Assembly: GCA_018268915.1 (NCBI GenBank)
Contig: JAFDVQ010000006.1
Location: 434,001 to 498,000, forward strand
Reading direction: 5' to 3'
Length of the DNA stretch: 64,000 bases
Source of the DNA: Acidobacteriota bacterium
GTDB lineage: Bacteria > Acidobacteriota > Terriglobia > Terriglobales > Acidobacteriaceae
In this document: positions 1 through 8,353 of the stretch, in pieces
Position numbering within the stretch: the stretch's first letter is position 1
Layout of the letters: the number at the start of each line of letters is the position of its first letter
Position numbers and translations under genes: made by a program
The notes under the pieces: generated by a model
The model's database searches: none
The model's input: only the letters and a program-made list of their open reading frames with translations
Told to the model about the DNA's origin: nothing

Positions 1-1
1 A

Positions 2-2725
2 AGCGTTCCGACGCAGCATCTGATCAACTCCTGCCTCGGTACCGAAGCTCCGTATGCAGGGACTGTGGCCGGTTGCGACTTTAGCGAGTATGCAAACCTC
101 CTGTCGACCAGAGCTGACAAGCAGCTTGTCTATGACAATCCGACACCTACAACATCGAATCCGTTTCCTAACAATGTCATTCCTGCCTCGCGGCTTTCCG
201 CGCCCGCGTTGGCGATTTTGACACTGATGAAGCCATATGCGCCGAACAATGGTGCATCGCCGACAGACCAGACCTTCCTCTATAACAACTTCAGCGGTAG
301 CGGTTCGGGTCTGTTCAATGCCGACCAGTGGACGGTACGCGGCGACTACACACTGAACGAGAAGATGCACGCCTTCGGCCGGTTCTCGCGCTTTACCGAT
401 ACCCTGTCGGGCAAGGCGATGTTTGGCGATGCCGGTGGTGTAGGCTTCGGCACCGGCGGTCTTGCGGGCAGCTCCAAGGGTGCCAACGACAGCCTGGCGT
501 CTGGTATGGACATTGCTCTGAATCCGAACCTGCTGACGGACTTCCGTGTCGGCTACTACCGCTACAACATCACCACTGCCAAGTACGATCAAGGCGATGA
601 ATTCGCGACCCAGATTGGCATACCGAACATCAACGATGGCAGTTACTTCAAATCTGGCGCGCCTGGATTTGTCATCCCCACAGGTGTAAAGGATTCGGGC
701 GGTAATGCAATCAATGCGAACATTGGTGCTGGTCTGAACATCGGCCGATGCAACTGCCCGTTGACTGAAAAAGAATCGCAGCTGCAGTTTGTGAACAACT
801 GGACCAAGGTCTTGGGTGCTCACACGGTCAAGGTTGGTGTCGATCTTCGTTTTGCTAACAACCTTCGCGTGCCCTCGGACACAGATCGCGCCGGCGAGTT
901 TGATTTCGCAAGCGGCCAAACCTCTAACCAGGGCGATCAGGGATCTGGTTTTGCCAGCTTCGTGCTCGGGAATGTCAATCACTTTGGTCGTTACGTTTCC
1001 GTGTCCACAAACGCGAAGGAAGCGCAGAAGCGCCTCTTCTTCTACGGACAGGACACATGGCGAGCGAACAAGAACCTGACCTTGAACCTCGGTCTGCGTT
1101 GGGAGCTCTACACGCCGGAAGCCGTCAACAAGGCTGGTAATGGTGCCCTGCTCAACCTGGAAGATGGGTACATGCATGTCGCCGGTGTCGGCGGAGTGCC
1201 CCTCAACATGGGCTGGGAGACTCACAAGCCCAAGGGACTCGCCCCGCGTATCGGTATCACCTATCAACTTGATCAAAAGACCGTTCTGCGCGCTGGATAT
1301 GGACGCAGCTTCGATCTCGGCGTCTTTGGTTCGATCTTCGGTCACGTTGTAACTCAGAACCTTCCTATCCTGGCGGCACAGAGCGTACAGACAGGCTCGA
1401 CTACCGCAGCCGCTTTCAATATGGCTGATGGCCCACCGGAAGCGACGCTTCCAGCGGTTCCTTCGAACGGTCTCCTGCCTGCGCAGGGCTATTCGGTGAG
1501 CCCCAAGGCACGTCCCAACCCGCTCGAATTCCCAACGATTGATGCATGGAATCTGAGCATTCAGCGCGCGCTTTCGGCGACAACCAGCCTCACGGTTGCC
1601 TATGTGGCGAACAAGGGCACCCACACATTGGGTGACGGGAATTCGAACAACACAAATCCGAATGAGTCCGCACTGTTCCTTCCCGCGGCATACAGCGTCA
1701 CTGGCCAGGCTCTCAATTGGGATCCTGCCGGTGCAGACGGAACGCTCGATCCTGGTTATTCCGGCGGCGTGAAGAATGGTGACTACCTGAAGCGGTATTA
1801 CGGTGGCTCGCTTGCTGCTTGCCGCGATGCAGCCTACGCAACCCCAACCAGCCCAAATATCCAGCCCGGAATGTGCGGATGGAACCAGGGCGTCAGCTAC
1901 TACGGTGACGACCAGAACACTGAATTCGATGCTCTTCAGGTCACCCTGTCGCAGCAGATGATGAAGGGGCTGGCGTTCACTGCTAACTACCAATGGGCCA
2001 GTGCATACGGCGATCAGAGCGGATACTGGACCTGGGACCACAACGTAACGCATCTTCGCGACAGCAACGTACGTCGGCAACAGATGACCGTATACGGCAG
2101 CTATGACCTTCCTTTCGGCAAGGGCAGGCAGTTCGCCACCGGCAGCCGAGCCGCGGACCTGCTACTCGGCGGGTACCAGATCTCGGGAACCGCGAGCATC
2201 GCCAGCGGCCTGCCATGGACTGCCGGGTATGATGACTTCAACGCTGGCGGAACAGGCAACCCTCAAAACTGCCAGTGGAACGTTGGCGGCACAGCAGCTC
2301 CGTGCCGTCCCAATGCCAACGCGCACATGAAGACTAATCTCAGCAGTTTCGATCCGGTCAAGCATCAACGGACGTTCTTTACTGCGCAGCCCCGGCAAGG
2401 CGGAATCTTCTCCTTCCCGGGCCTCGACAAGATCGGCAATGCAGGCGCCAATACCTACTTTGGACCATCGATCTGGACTTCAGATATAGCCGTTTCCAAG
2501 ACCTTCTCAGTCTGGGAGAGCGTGGCCATCAAGTTCAGAGTGGACGCCTTCAACGCCTTTAACCACATCACCGCTGGCCAACCGAACAATGACGTTCTGG
2601 GTGGCGGCAGTGCCAATGCAGGCGACCCGGCCGGCAACATCACCGGTATGGGACAGGGATGCGATCAGCCGGATTCAAGCTGCGGCCCGCGTCACCTCCA
2701 ACTCGCTCTTCGCGTTCAGTTCTAA
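2..2725 (+). CDS. TonB-dependent receptor, Oar-like (3' part)
   Basis: Outer-membrane beta-barrel receptor that would import large ligands using TonB energy. The reading frame is open from base 2, so the N-terminus (signal peptide, carboxypeptidase-regulatory-like domain, plug) lies outside the window. The visible ~907 residues show features of acidobacterial Oar-like receptors: repeated aromatic/glycine-rich beta strands, the segment WRANKNLTLNLGLRWE (about residue 360), the stretch IDAWNLSIQRALS and a final phenylalanine (LALRVQF) typical of barrels inserted by the BAM complex. It is followed by a strong terminator, so it probably ends its own transcription unit. The substrate is unknown; the glycosidases downstream suggest a glycan, which is inference. 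Confidence 0.93.
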   Translation, partial: SVPTQHLINSCLGTEAPYAGTVAGCDFSEYANLLSTRADKQLVYDNPTPTTSNPFPNNVIPASRLSAPALAILTLMKPYAPNNGASPTDQTFLYNNFSGSGSGLFNADQWTVRGDYTLNEKMHAFGRFSRFTDTLSGKAMFGDAGGVGFGTGGLAGSSKGANDSLASGMDIALNPNLLTDFRVGYYRYNITTAKYDQGDEFATQIGIPNINDGSYFKSGAPGFVIPTGVKDSGGNAINANIGAGLNIGRCNCPLTEKESQLQFVNNWTKVLGAHTVKVGVDLRFANNLRVPSDTDRAGEFDFASGQTSNQGDQGSGFASFVLGNVNHFGRYVSVSTNAKEAQKRLFFYGQDTWRANKNLTLNLGLRWELYTPEAVNKAGNGALLNLEDGYMHVAGVGGVPLNMGWETHKPKGLAPRIGITYQLDQKTVLRAGYGRSFDLGVFGSIFGHVVTQNLPILAAQSVQTGSTTAAAFNMADGPPEATLPAVPSNGLLPAQGYSVSPKARPNPLEFPTIDAWNLSIQRALSATTSLTVAYVANKGTHTLGDGNSNNTNPNESALFLPAAYSVTGQALNWDPAGADGTLDPGYSGGVKNGDYLKRYYGGSLAACRDAAYATPTSPNIQPGMCGWNQGVSYYGDDQNTEFDALQVTLSQQMMKGLAFTANYQWASAYGDQSGYWTWDHNVTHLRDSNVRRQQMTVYGSYDLPFGKGRQFATGSRAADLLLGGYQISGTASIASGLPWTAGYDDFNAGGTGNPQNCQWNVGGTAAPCRPNANAHMKTNLSSFDPVKHQRTFFTAQPRQGGIFSFPGLDKIGNAGANTYFGPSIWTSDIAVSKTFSVWESVAIKFRVDAFNAFNHITAGQPNNDVLGGGSANAGDPAGNITGMGQGCDQPDSSCGPRHLQLALRVQF

Positions 2726-2749
2726 CTGCGAAGGAGCCGCAACTAACTC

Positions 2750-2773
2750 AGAGGGGAGCTTCGGCTCCCCTCT
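2750..2773 (+). terminator. Rho-independent terminator after the TonB receptor
   Basis: Perfect 10-bp stem (AGAGGGGAGC / GCTCCCCTCT) closed by a TTCG tetraloop and followed by a T-rich run (TTTCTT). It lies 24 bp after the receptor stop codon. This is the clearest intrinsic terminator in the window. Confidence 0.92.
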
Positions 2774-2867
2774 TTTCTTGCATCGCTGACCATAACGGCG
2801 CGAAGTCCTGCGCCGTCTAAACACTACGCACTTCGCCCGGAGTTAAACTGAGTCGATCAGGTAAAGG

Positions 2868-3911
2868 ATGAAGGACACGATTCGCATTGCAGCGTTTTGC
2901 TTTTGCATCGCCGCGATTGCAGCACAAGCGCAGGAATCTGCGCCTGCATCGAGCAGCAGCGTGACTGGTGCGGCTACGTATGAGTCCGCCAAGGAACTGG
3001 CAGGTAGGGGACGCCTGGCCCAGGCGATGGCGCAGCTCGATCAGCTGGCGGCGCAGACTCCGGAAGCGGCAGGCGTCGAACGCCTCCGCGGAATGATCTT
3101 CTACCAGCGCCAGCAATTTCAGCAGGCAATTGCGGCGTTCGCGAAGGCCGCCGACCAGAATCCGAGTGACCACGAATCTGTCGAGATGCAAGGCGTAAGC
3201 CTCTTTCGCATGGGGCGGATTCAGGAGGCGTTGCCCCTGCTGGAAAAGGCGCGGACCGGAGTCGAAGGAGCAAATGTCGATCCAAACTACGTTCTCGCGC
3301 TCTGCTATGCAGACCTGCAGCGCTACGATGACGCGCGGCGCGCGTTTGCCAGCCAGTACGGGTTTGAACCGGACTCGGCGGAGGCTCACCTGCTGACTGG
3401 ACGCCTATTCCTGCGCCGCGAACTGCGCGATCAGGCAGGATCTGAGGCAACGAAGGCTCTTGCTCTGAATCCCTCACTGCCGCTCGCACACGAACTTCTC
3501 GGAGAAGTAGAACTCGCGCGCGGCGACATGGTAGCGGCAATTCGCGAATTTGAGTCTGAGCGCAAGATCAATCCCCTGAGCCCAGGCTTGTACGACCGTC
3601 TCGGGGACGCCTATCTCCGCAGCGGTCAATACCCGGAAGCGCAGAAGGCACTGAACCGGGCCGTGCTCCTGGAGCCCTCATCAACGGGACCTTACATTCT
3701 GCTCGGGCAGACATTCCTGAAGTTGAAACAGCCAATCCAGGCGCTGCAATACCTCGATCGCGCAGAGAAGATGGATCCATCCAACTATATGACGCACAAC
3801 CTGCTCGGGCAGGCCTATAAAGCGACCGGACAACTCGATGAGGCGAATCGCGAGTTCAAGCTGGTAGTTGACCTGCAGCACCGAAACGACCCGAAGCCGG
3901 CGGAGAAGTAG
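2868..3911 (+). CDS. Secreted TPR-repeat protein
   Basis: 347-residue protein with an N-terminal signal peptide (about residues 1-21, ending AAQAQ) followed by a continuous array of about eight tetratricopeptide repeats. Helical pairs with the A-x-x-L-x-x-A pattern recur about every 34 residues, for example the segments around ALPLLEKA, EAQKALNRAV and ALQYLDRAEKMDP. TPR arrays are protein-binding scaffolds; no catalytic domain is visible. The protein is probably periplasmic or envelope-attached. The next gene, also a TPR protein, starts 4 bp after this stop, so the two are almost certainly co-transcribed. The partner and substrate cannot be told from sequence. Confidence 0.9.
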   Translation: MKDTIRIAAFCFCIAAIAAQAQESAPASSSSVTGAATYESAKELAGRGRLAQAMAQLDQLAAQTPEAAGVERLRGMIFYQRQQFQQAIAAFAKAADQNPSDHESVEMQGVSLFRMGRIQEALPLLEKARTGVEGANVDPNYVLALCYADLQRYDDARRAFASQYGFEPDSAEAHLLTGRLFLRRELRDQAGSEATKALALNPSLPLAHELLGEVELARGDMVAAIREFESERKINPLSPGLYDRLGDAYLRSGQYPEAQKALNRAVLLEPSSTGPYILLGQTFLKLKQPIQALQYLDRAEKMDPSNYMTHNLLGQAYKATGQLDEANREFKLVVDLQHRNDPKPAEK

Positions 3912-3915
3912 GCAG

Positions 3916-5778
3916 ATGCGTTTGGGTCATCTTGCTCTTAGATATGCCGCCTGGGGGCTGCTTGCAACTGCGACAACGGTTTTCGCACAGAAGTCCACCA
4001 GGCCGGCGTCAGACTCGATCACACGCGCGGACGCGGCCTTCCGGGCAGGCGTGGCAGCTCGTGAGTCAGGCAACCTGGAGGTTGCACGAAGCAAATTCAC
4101 AGAAGTCGTCACATTGCAGCCGAGGATTGCGGAAGGGCATCAGGCGTTAGGGACAGTGCTGGTTGAGCTCGGCAAGCCACTCGATGGTGCCAGGGAGTTT
4201 GAAGCAGCGGCGAGAATCAAGCCTGGCGATCAGGGGATCGAAACGAACCTGGCCCTGGCCTATGCCCGAGCTGGAGAGGCACCCCGGGCGATTCAGCATT
4301 TTCAATCAGCAGAGTCACTTTCGCATCAACCCGGCCATCCTGCGCCGGATGCCGCCTTCTACGATTCCTACGGGCGTGCGCTCGTGACGGCAGGAAAACC
4401 GGACCAGGCGGCATTGCAATTCATAGCCGAAGAATCGTTGACCGGCCCACGTGCGGATATCGAGGATGCGATCGGATCCTGTTATGCGCAGCAAAGCAGA
4501 TGGGACGATGCTCACAAGATGTTCGAGCACGCTTTGCAACTCGATAACTCTTATGTGCGTGCGCGAGTTCATCTCGCAGTAGTTCAACGAGAACAGAAGG
4601 ACCTTCAGGGTGCTCTGAATACGCTTGCCCCTGCAGTCGAAATGAGTCCGCCCAATGCGGAGGTACTGATTGAAGCGGGACGAACCTTTGCGGCAGCGGG
4701 CAGAGACGAAGACGCCCTGCACCATTTTGACGCAGCAGTAAAGGCCGATCCCAGGACACCGGGTGTGCAACTCGAGTTGGCGATGGCGTTGCAACGGCTC
4801 GGGCGGCAACAGGAGGCGGTGCCGTGGTTTCAGCAGGCGATCGCGAGAGAGCCGAAAAACGTGATGGCGCTCGCCAATCTCGGGCTTGCACTCACGCTGA
4901 CGGGCAAGGGCAGAGAAGCTCTGGAATATATCAAGCGAGCGCTCGTTGAGGATCCAAAGGACGCAGTGGCCTGGAAAGACCTTGGAGTATGCCATATTCA
5001 GCTTTCCGCGTTCGATGAGGCCATCGAGGATTTCAAGAAGGCGCTCGCGCTCGACCCTGACGATCCGCAGGTCCACTACGATCTTGGGCTGGCGTACAAG
5101 TTCAAAGACCGCACCGACGAAGCGGTCGCAGAGCTGAGCAAGGCTGGCGAAATGGATCCGAAGCTGCAGGATCCTCCGTACACGCTGGGCATCCTTTACA
5201 TGCAGCTCGGCAGGCTTGACGAGGCTGTTACGGAATTGCGAAAGGCAGTGGCGCTGCGGCCTGAGAATGGCGATGCGTGGGCGATTCTGGGAAGCACCCT
5301 GAAGCAGGATTCGCGCTTGCCGGAGGCTGCGGAGGCTCTGAAGAAGGCAATTCCCCTGCAGCCAGGCCAGCCGGGGCCGCGTGTCACACTCGCCGGTGTT
5401 CTCGCAGAGCAGGCAGGAACTCTGAACCAGCAGGCAGAAGCGGCGGATACGGCCGGAGATCCTCAGAAGGCGGAGAGCCTGCGTGCCGAGATGAAGCAGT
5501 TGCGGAGCGAAGCGGCTGACTATCGCAAGGAAGCGGCAGATCTGTCCCGAACAGCGGTGAGCAGGCAACGCGCCAACTTTGCTCTCAATGCCGGGAATCA
5601 GCAGATGCTTCGCGGAGACATCGCCGGTGCGATATCGCGGTATCAGGAGTCGATTGCCGCGGATCCCACCTTTTCCGAGGCCCATTCCCAGCTGGCAATC
5701 GCCTATGAGCGGCAGGGGCGTGTGGATGAGGCTCGTACCGAGCGTGCGAAGGCCGCAGAGACGGGTAAGACACAGTAG
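3916..5778 (+). CDS. Secreted TPR-repeat protein, long
   Basis: 620-residue TPR protein. I chose the ATG at 3916 because it gives a clean signal peptide (MRLGHLALRYAAWGLLA..., cleavage near VFAQ) and has GGAGAAG 7 bp upstream; an in-frame start further upstream would put a charged extension before the signal. About 13 TPR units fill residues 35-500, for example DDPQVHYDLGLAYKFKDRTDEA. Next comes a helical, probably coiled-coil stretch (about 500-560, rich in E, K, A and Q), then two more TPRs at the C-terminus. It is translationally close to the preceding TPR gene. Likely an envelope scaffold; function unknown. Confidence 0.9.
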   Translation: MRLGHLALRYAAWGLLATATTVFAQKSTRPASDSITRADAAFRAGVAARESGNLEVARSKFTEVVTLQPRIAEGHQALGTVLVELGKPLDGAREFEAAARIKPGDQGIETNLALAYARAGEAPRAIQHFQSAESLSHQPGHPAPDAAFYDSYGRALVTAGKPDQAALQFIAEESLTGPRADIEDAIGSCYAQQSRWDDAHKMFEHALQLDNSYVRARVHLAVVQREQKDLQGALNTLAPAVEMSPPNAEVLIEAGRTFAAAGRDEDALHHFDAAVKADPRTPGVQLELAMALQRLGRQQEAVPWFQQAIAREPKNVMALANLGLALTLTGKGREALEYIKRALVEDPKDAVAWKDLGVCHIQLSAFDEAIEDFKKALALDPDDPQVHYDLGLAYKFKDRTDEAVAELSKAGEMDPKLQDPPYTLGILYMQLGRLDEAVTELRKAVALRPENGDAWAILGSTLKQDSRLPEAAEALKKAIPLQPGQPGPRVTLAGVLAEQAGTLNQQAEAADTAGDPQKAESLRAEMKQLRSEAADYRKEAADLSRTAVSRQRANFALNAGNQQMLRGDIAGAISRYQESIAADPTFSEAHSQLAIAYERQGRVDEARTERAKAAETGKTQ

Positions 5779-5815
5779 AATTCTCCTTCACAACTTCTGT
5801 AGCTTTGGAGTCCTC

Positions 5816-6952
5816 ATGATCGGTCGAATCTCGCTATCTGCTATCGCGCGTAATTCTGCTCTGTTCCTGCTCTCCCTTTCGTGTTGCAGTGCGATGCAGG
5901 CGCAGCGGTGGACCGAGGCGCAGGCGAACGACTGGTATGCGAAACAGCCATGGCCGGTAGGCGCTGACTTTCTGCCGTCGACAGCCATCAACGAGCTTGA
6001 GATGTTTCAGGCAGATTCGTTCGATGAGGCGACGATCGATCGTGAACTGGGGTGGGCAGAGGCAGCGGGTATGAACACGATGCGCGTCTTCCTGCACAAC
6101 CTTTTGTGGGAGCAGGATGCGAAGGGCTTCCAGCAGAGAATCGATCGATTCCTGGCGATTTCAGCGAAGCACCATATTAGGCCGATGCTGGTGCTGTTCG
6201 ACTCTTGCTGGGATCCAAATCCCAAGCTTGGACCGCAGCATCCACCTATCCCCGGCGTGCACAACTCCGGATGGGTGCAGGCCCCGGGCGCGGCGATTCT
6301 CGCTGATCCGGCTCAGCATCCGAAACTGGAGAAGTATGTTGAGGGCGTAGTTGGCGCGTTTGCAAAAGATGATCGCATCCTTGCGTGGGATCTATGGAAC
6401 GAGCCAGACAATGGAAACGATTCGTCATATCTGCATGGCGAGCCCAAAAACAAGAACGAGATCATTGCGGGGCTGCTGCCACAGGTCTTTGCCTGGGCAA
6501 GGTCTGCACACCCGACGCAGCCGCTGACGAGCGGGGTATGGCACGGAGACTGGACCTCTGAAGCAACGATGACGCCGGTAGGAAAGATCCAGATCGAGCA
6601 GTCAGATGTGATCAGCTTCCACAACTATGGCTGGCCCGAAGATTTCGAGGCGCATGTGAAGATGCTCTTGCCATATCACCGGCCGATCATCTGCACAGAG
6701 TACATGGCGCGAAACATTGGAAGTACGTTCGACACGATCCTGCCGATCGCAAAGAAGTATCACGTAGGCGCGATCAACTGGGGCCTGGTAGCGGGGAAAA
6801 GCCAGACGTGGATTCCCTGGGACTCCTGGCAGCGCCCGTACGTGTCCGATCAGCCCGCGATTTGGCAGCACGACGTTTTCAAGGTCGATGGCAAGCCCTA
6901 CCGGGAGCGTGAAATTGAAGTGCTGCGGGAGCTGACTAAAAGCAGCAACTAG
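5816..6952 (+). CDS. GH5-like secreted glycoside hydrolase
   Basis: 378-residue glycosidase of the GH5/cellulase-like (clan GH-A) TIM-barrel type. The start at ATG 5816 has GGAG 5 bp upstream and yields a signal peptide (to about residue 27, SAMQAQ). The acid/base glutamate is visible as Glu196 in LWNEPDNGN after strand 4, and the likely nucleophile as Glu295 in IICTEYMAR after strand 7. Aromatic residues that would line a sugar-binding cleft are plentiful (HNYGWPEDF, WIPWDSWQRPY). Similar proteins are often labelled 1,4-beta-xylanase, but the substrate cannot be fixed from sequence. It follows the TPR genes by 37 bp. Confidence 0.85.
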   Translation: MIGRISLSAIARNSALFLLSLSCCSAMQAQRWTEAQANDWYAKQPWPVGADFLPSTAINELEMFQADSFDEATIDRELGWAEAAGMNTMRVFLHNLLWEQDAKGFQQRIDRFLAISAKHHIRPMLVLFDSCWDPNPKLGPQHPPIPGVHNSGWVQAPGAAILADPAQHPKLEKYVEGVVGAFAKDDRILAWDLWNEPDNGNDSSYLHGEPKNKNEIIAGLLPQVFAWARSAHPTQPLTSGVWHGDWTSEATMTPVGKIQIEQSDVISFHNYGWPEDFEAHVKMLLPYHRPIICTEYMARNIGSTFDTILPIAKKYHVGAINWGLVAGKSQTWIPWDSWQRPYVSDQPAIWQHDVFKVDGKPYREREIEVLRELTKSSN

Positions 6953-6971
6953 CTGTCAGCTTTCAGCTCCT
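6951..6971 (+). repeat. Three heptad repeats (AGCNNNN)
   Basis: Starting inside the stop codon of the glycosidase gene there are three consecutive 7-bp units, each beginning AGC: AGCTGTC, then AGCTTTC, then AGCTCCT. They resemble in style the longer heptad arrays between trpA and aroQ (38432-38538). Confidence 0.55.
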
Positions 6972-7005
6972 GGCCGTTGTTCCGACTCAGTTTGCCGCTT
7001 TCCTG

Positions 7006-7035
7006 TTGTCGACGTATCTCTCAACCACCTATAGT
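7006..7035 (+). promoter_or_regulatory. Candidate promoter for a leaderless transcript
   Basis: TTGTCG (7006-7011) and TATAGT (7030-7035) are separated by 18 bp and match the sigma-70 -35 and -10 boxes at 4/6 and 5/6 positions. The ATG of the aminotransferase gene begins at 7042, 6 bp after the -10 box, where transcription would be expected to start. No Shine-Dalgarno sequence precedes that ATG. Confidence 0.5.
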
Positions 7036-7041
7036 CGGCTC

Positions 7042-8334
7042 ATGGTTCTGAACAATCGACGGTCATTCCTCAAGCAGGCGGCTACGCTTGCGGGTGCGTT
7101 TTCTGCTGACAGCCTGTTTCACCAGGCGCATGCGGCAGAGTTTCTGCGAGCCGGAGCGAGAATTGCTGGGATGAGTCCCGCGGCAGCCGCGCAGGACGAA
7201 GACTACTGGAGCGTGATCCAGCGCGCCTACTCGGTCAATCCAAATCTGATCAACCTGAACAACGGTGGGGTGTCGCCTGCGCCCATCGTGGTCCAGCAGG
7301 CGGTCGAGCGCTACAACCAGCTTGCGAATGAAGGTCCTTCTTATTACATGTGGCGGGTTATCGATCAAGGGCGCGAGCCGCTGCGAGAGAAACTGGCGCT
7401 GCTTGCTGGAGCGAAGCCGGAAGAGATCGCGATCAACCGCAATTCGACGGAGTCTTTGAACACGATCATCTACGGGCTGGACTTCAAAGCCGGCGATGAG
7501 GTGATCGGGACAAAGCAGGATTATCCCAACATGATCCAGGCATATCGCCAGAGGGCGATGCGCGAGGGAATCGTATACAAGCAGCTCAGCTTTGACTTTC
7601 CGATCGAAGATGATGAGCAAATCGTAAAAGCCTTCGAGCAGGCCATTACGCCTCGTACCCGGCTGGTCCATGTGACTCACATGATCAACTGGGTGGGCCA
7701 GACGATGCCTGTAGCAAAGATCGCAGACATGGCTCACGCGCGTGGGATCGAAGTGCTGGTAGACGGAGCCCACTCGTTCGGGCTAATGGATTTCAAGATT
7801 CCTGATCTGAATTGCGACTACTTCGGTACGAGCCTGCACAAGTTCCTCTCCGCACCGATAGGAACCGGAATGATGTGGGTGCGGCAGGACAAAATCGAGA
7901 AGGTATGGCCGCTGACATGCAACGACAAGCCGCGTTCCGCGGACATACGCAAGTTCGAGACCCTCGGGACACGGAGCTTTCCTCTGGAACAGGGAATTGG
8001 CGAGGCGATCAACTTTCACGAGGGAATCGGTTCCAAACGTAAGGAAGAGCGAATTCGCTACCTAAAGGACTATTGGGCTTCCCGCGTGCAGAACGTGAAG
8101 AAAGTCAAGCTTCACACGTCGTTGAATGCCAGGTACTCCTGCGCTATTTGCGGCGTGAGCATTGACGGCATGACGCCGGCCGACCTTGAGGCGGCGCTAT
8201 TCAATAAGTACAAGATTCACGCGGTGGGAATCGCGTGGGAGAACATCAGTTGCGTCCGCGTGACTCCCCATGTGTATACGCCTCTCGCTGATCTGGACAA
8301 GCTCGTGCGAGCCATTGAGACAATTGCAGCCTAG
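7042..8334 (+). CDS. Tat-exported class V aminotransferase (isopenicillin-N epimerase-like)
   Basis: 430-residue PLP-dependent enzyme of aminotransferase class V, of the group often annotated isopenicillin N epimerase-like. The start at ATG 7042 gives a twin-arginine signal (NNRRSFLKQAA, then a hydrophobic stretch to HQAHAAEF), so the folded protein is probably exported with its cofactor. The PLP-binding aspartate/histidine motif is VDGAHSFG (Asp241) and the Schiff-base lysine is Lys267 in FGTSLHKFLSAP. Related proteins include racemases, epimerases and desulfurase-like enzymes; the true substrate is unknown. It sits between two GH5-like genes, but a link to sugar breakdown is not evident. 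Confidence 0.85.
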   Translation: MVLNNRRSFLKQAATLAGAFSADSLFHQAHAAEFLRAGARIAGMSPAAAAQDEDYWSVIQRAYSVNPNLINLNNGGVSPAPIVVQQAVERYNQLANEGPSYYMWRVIDQGREPLREKLALLAGAKPEEIAINRNSTESLNTIIYGLDFKAGDEVIGTKQDYPNMIQAYRQRAMREGIVYKQLSFDFPIEDDEQIVKAFEQAITPRTRLVHVTHMINWVGQTMPVAKIADMAHARGIEVLVDGAHSFGLMDFKIPDLNCDYFGTSLHKFLSAPIGTGMMWVRQDKIEKVWPLTCNDKPRSADIRKFETLGTRSFPLEQGIGEAINFHEGIGSKRKEERIRYLKDYWASRVQNVKKVKLHTSLNARYSCAICGVSIDGMTPADLEAALFNKYKIHAVGIAWENISCVRVTPHVYTPLADLDKLVRAIETIAA

Positions 8335-8353
8335 AGGAATCCTAGATACCAGT

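Noticed and set aside
4315..5685. 456-codon antisense frame opposite the long TPR gene
   Set aside because: The repeat structure of the real gene creates an open complementary frame; the product is Leu/Arg/Ile-rich nonsense without domains.
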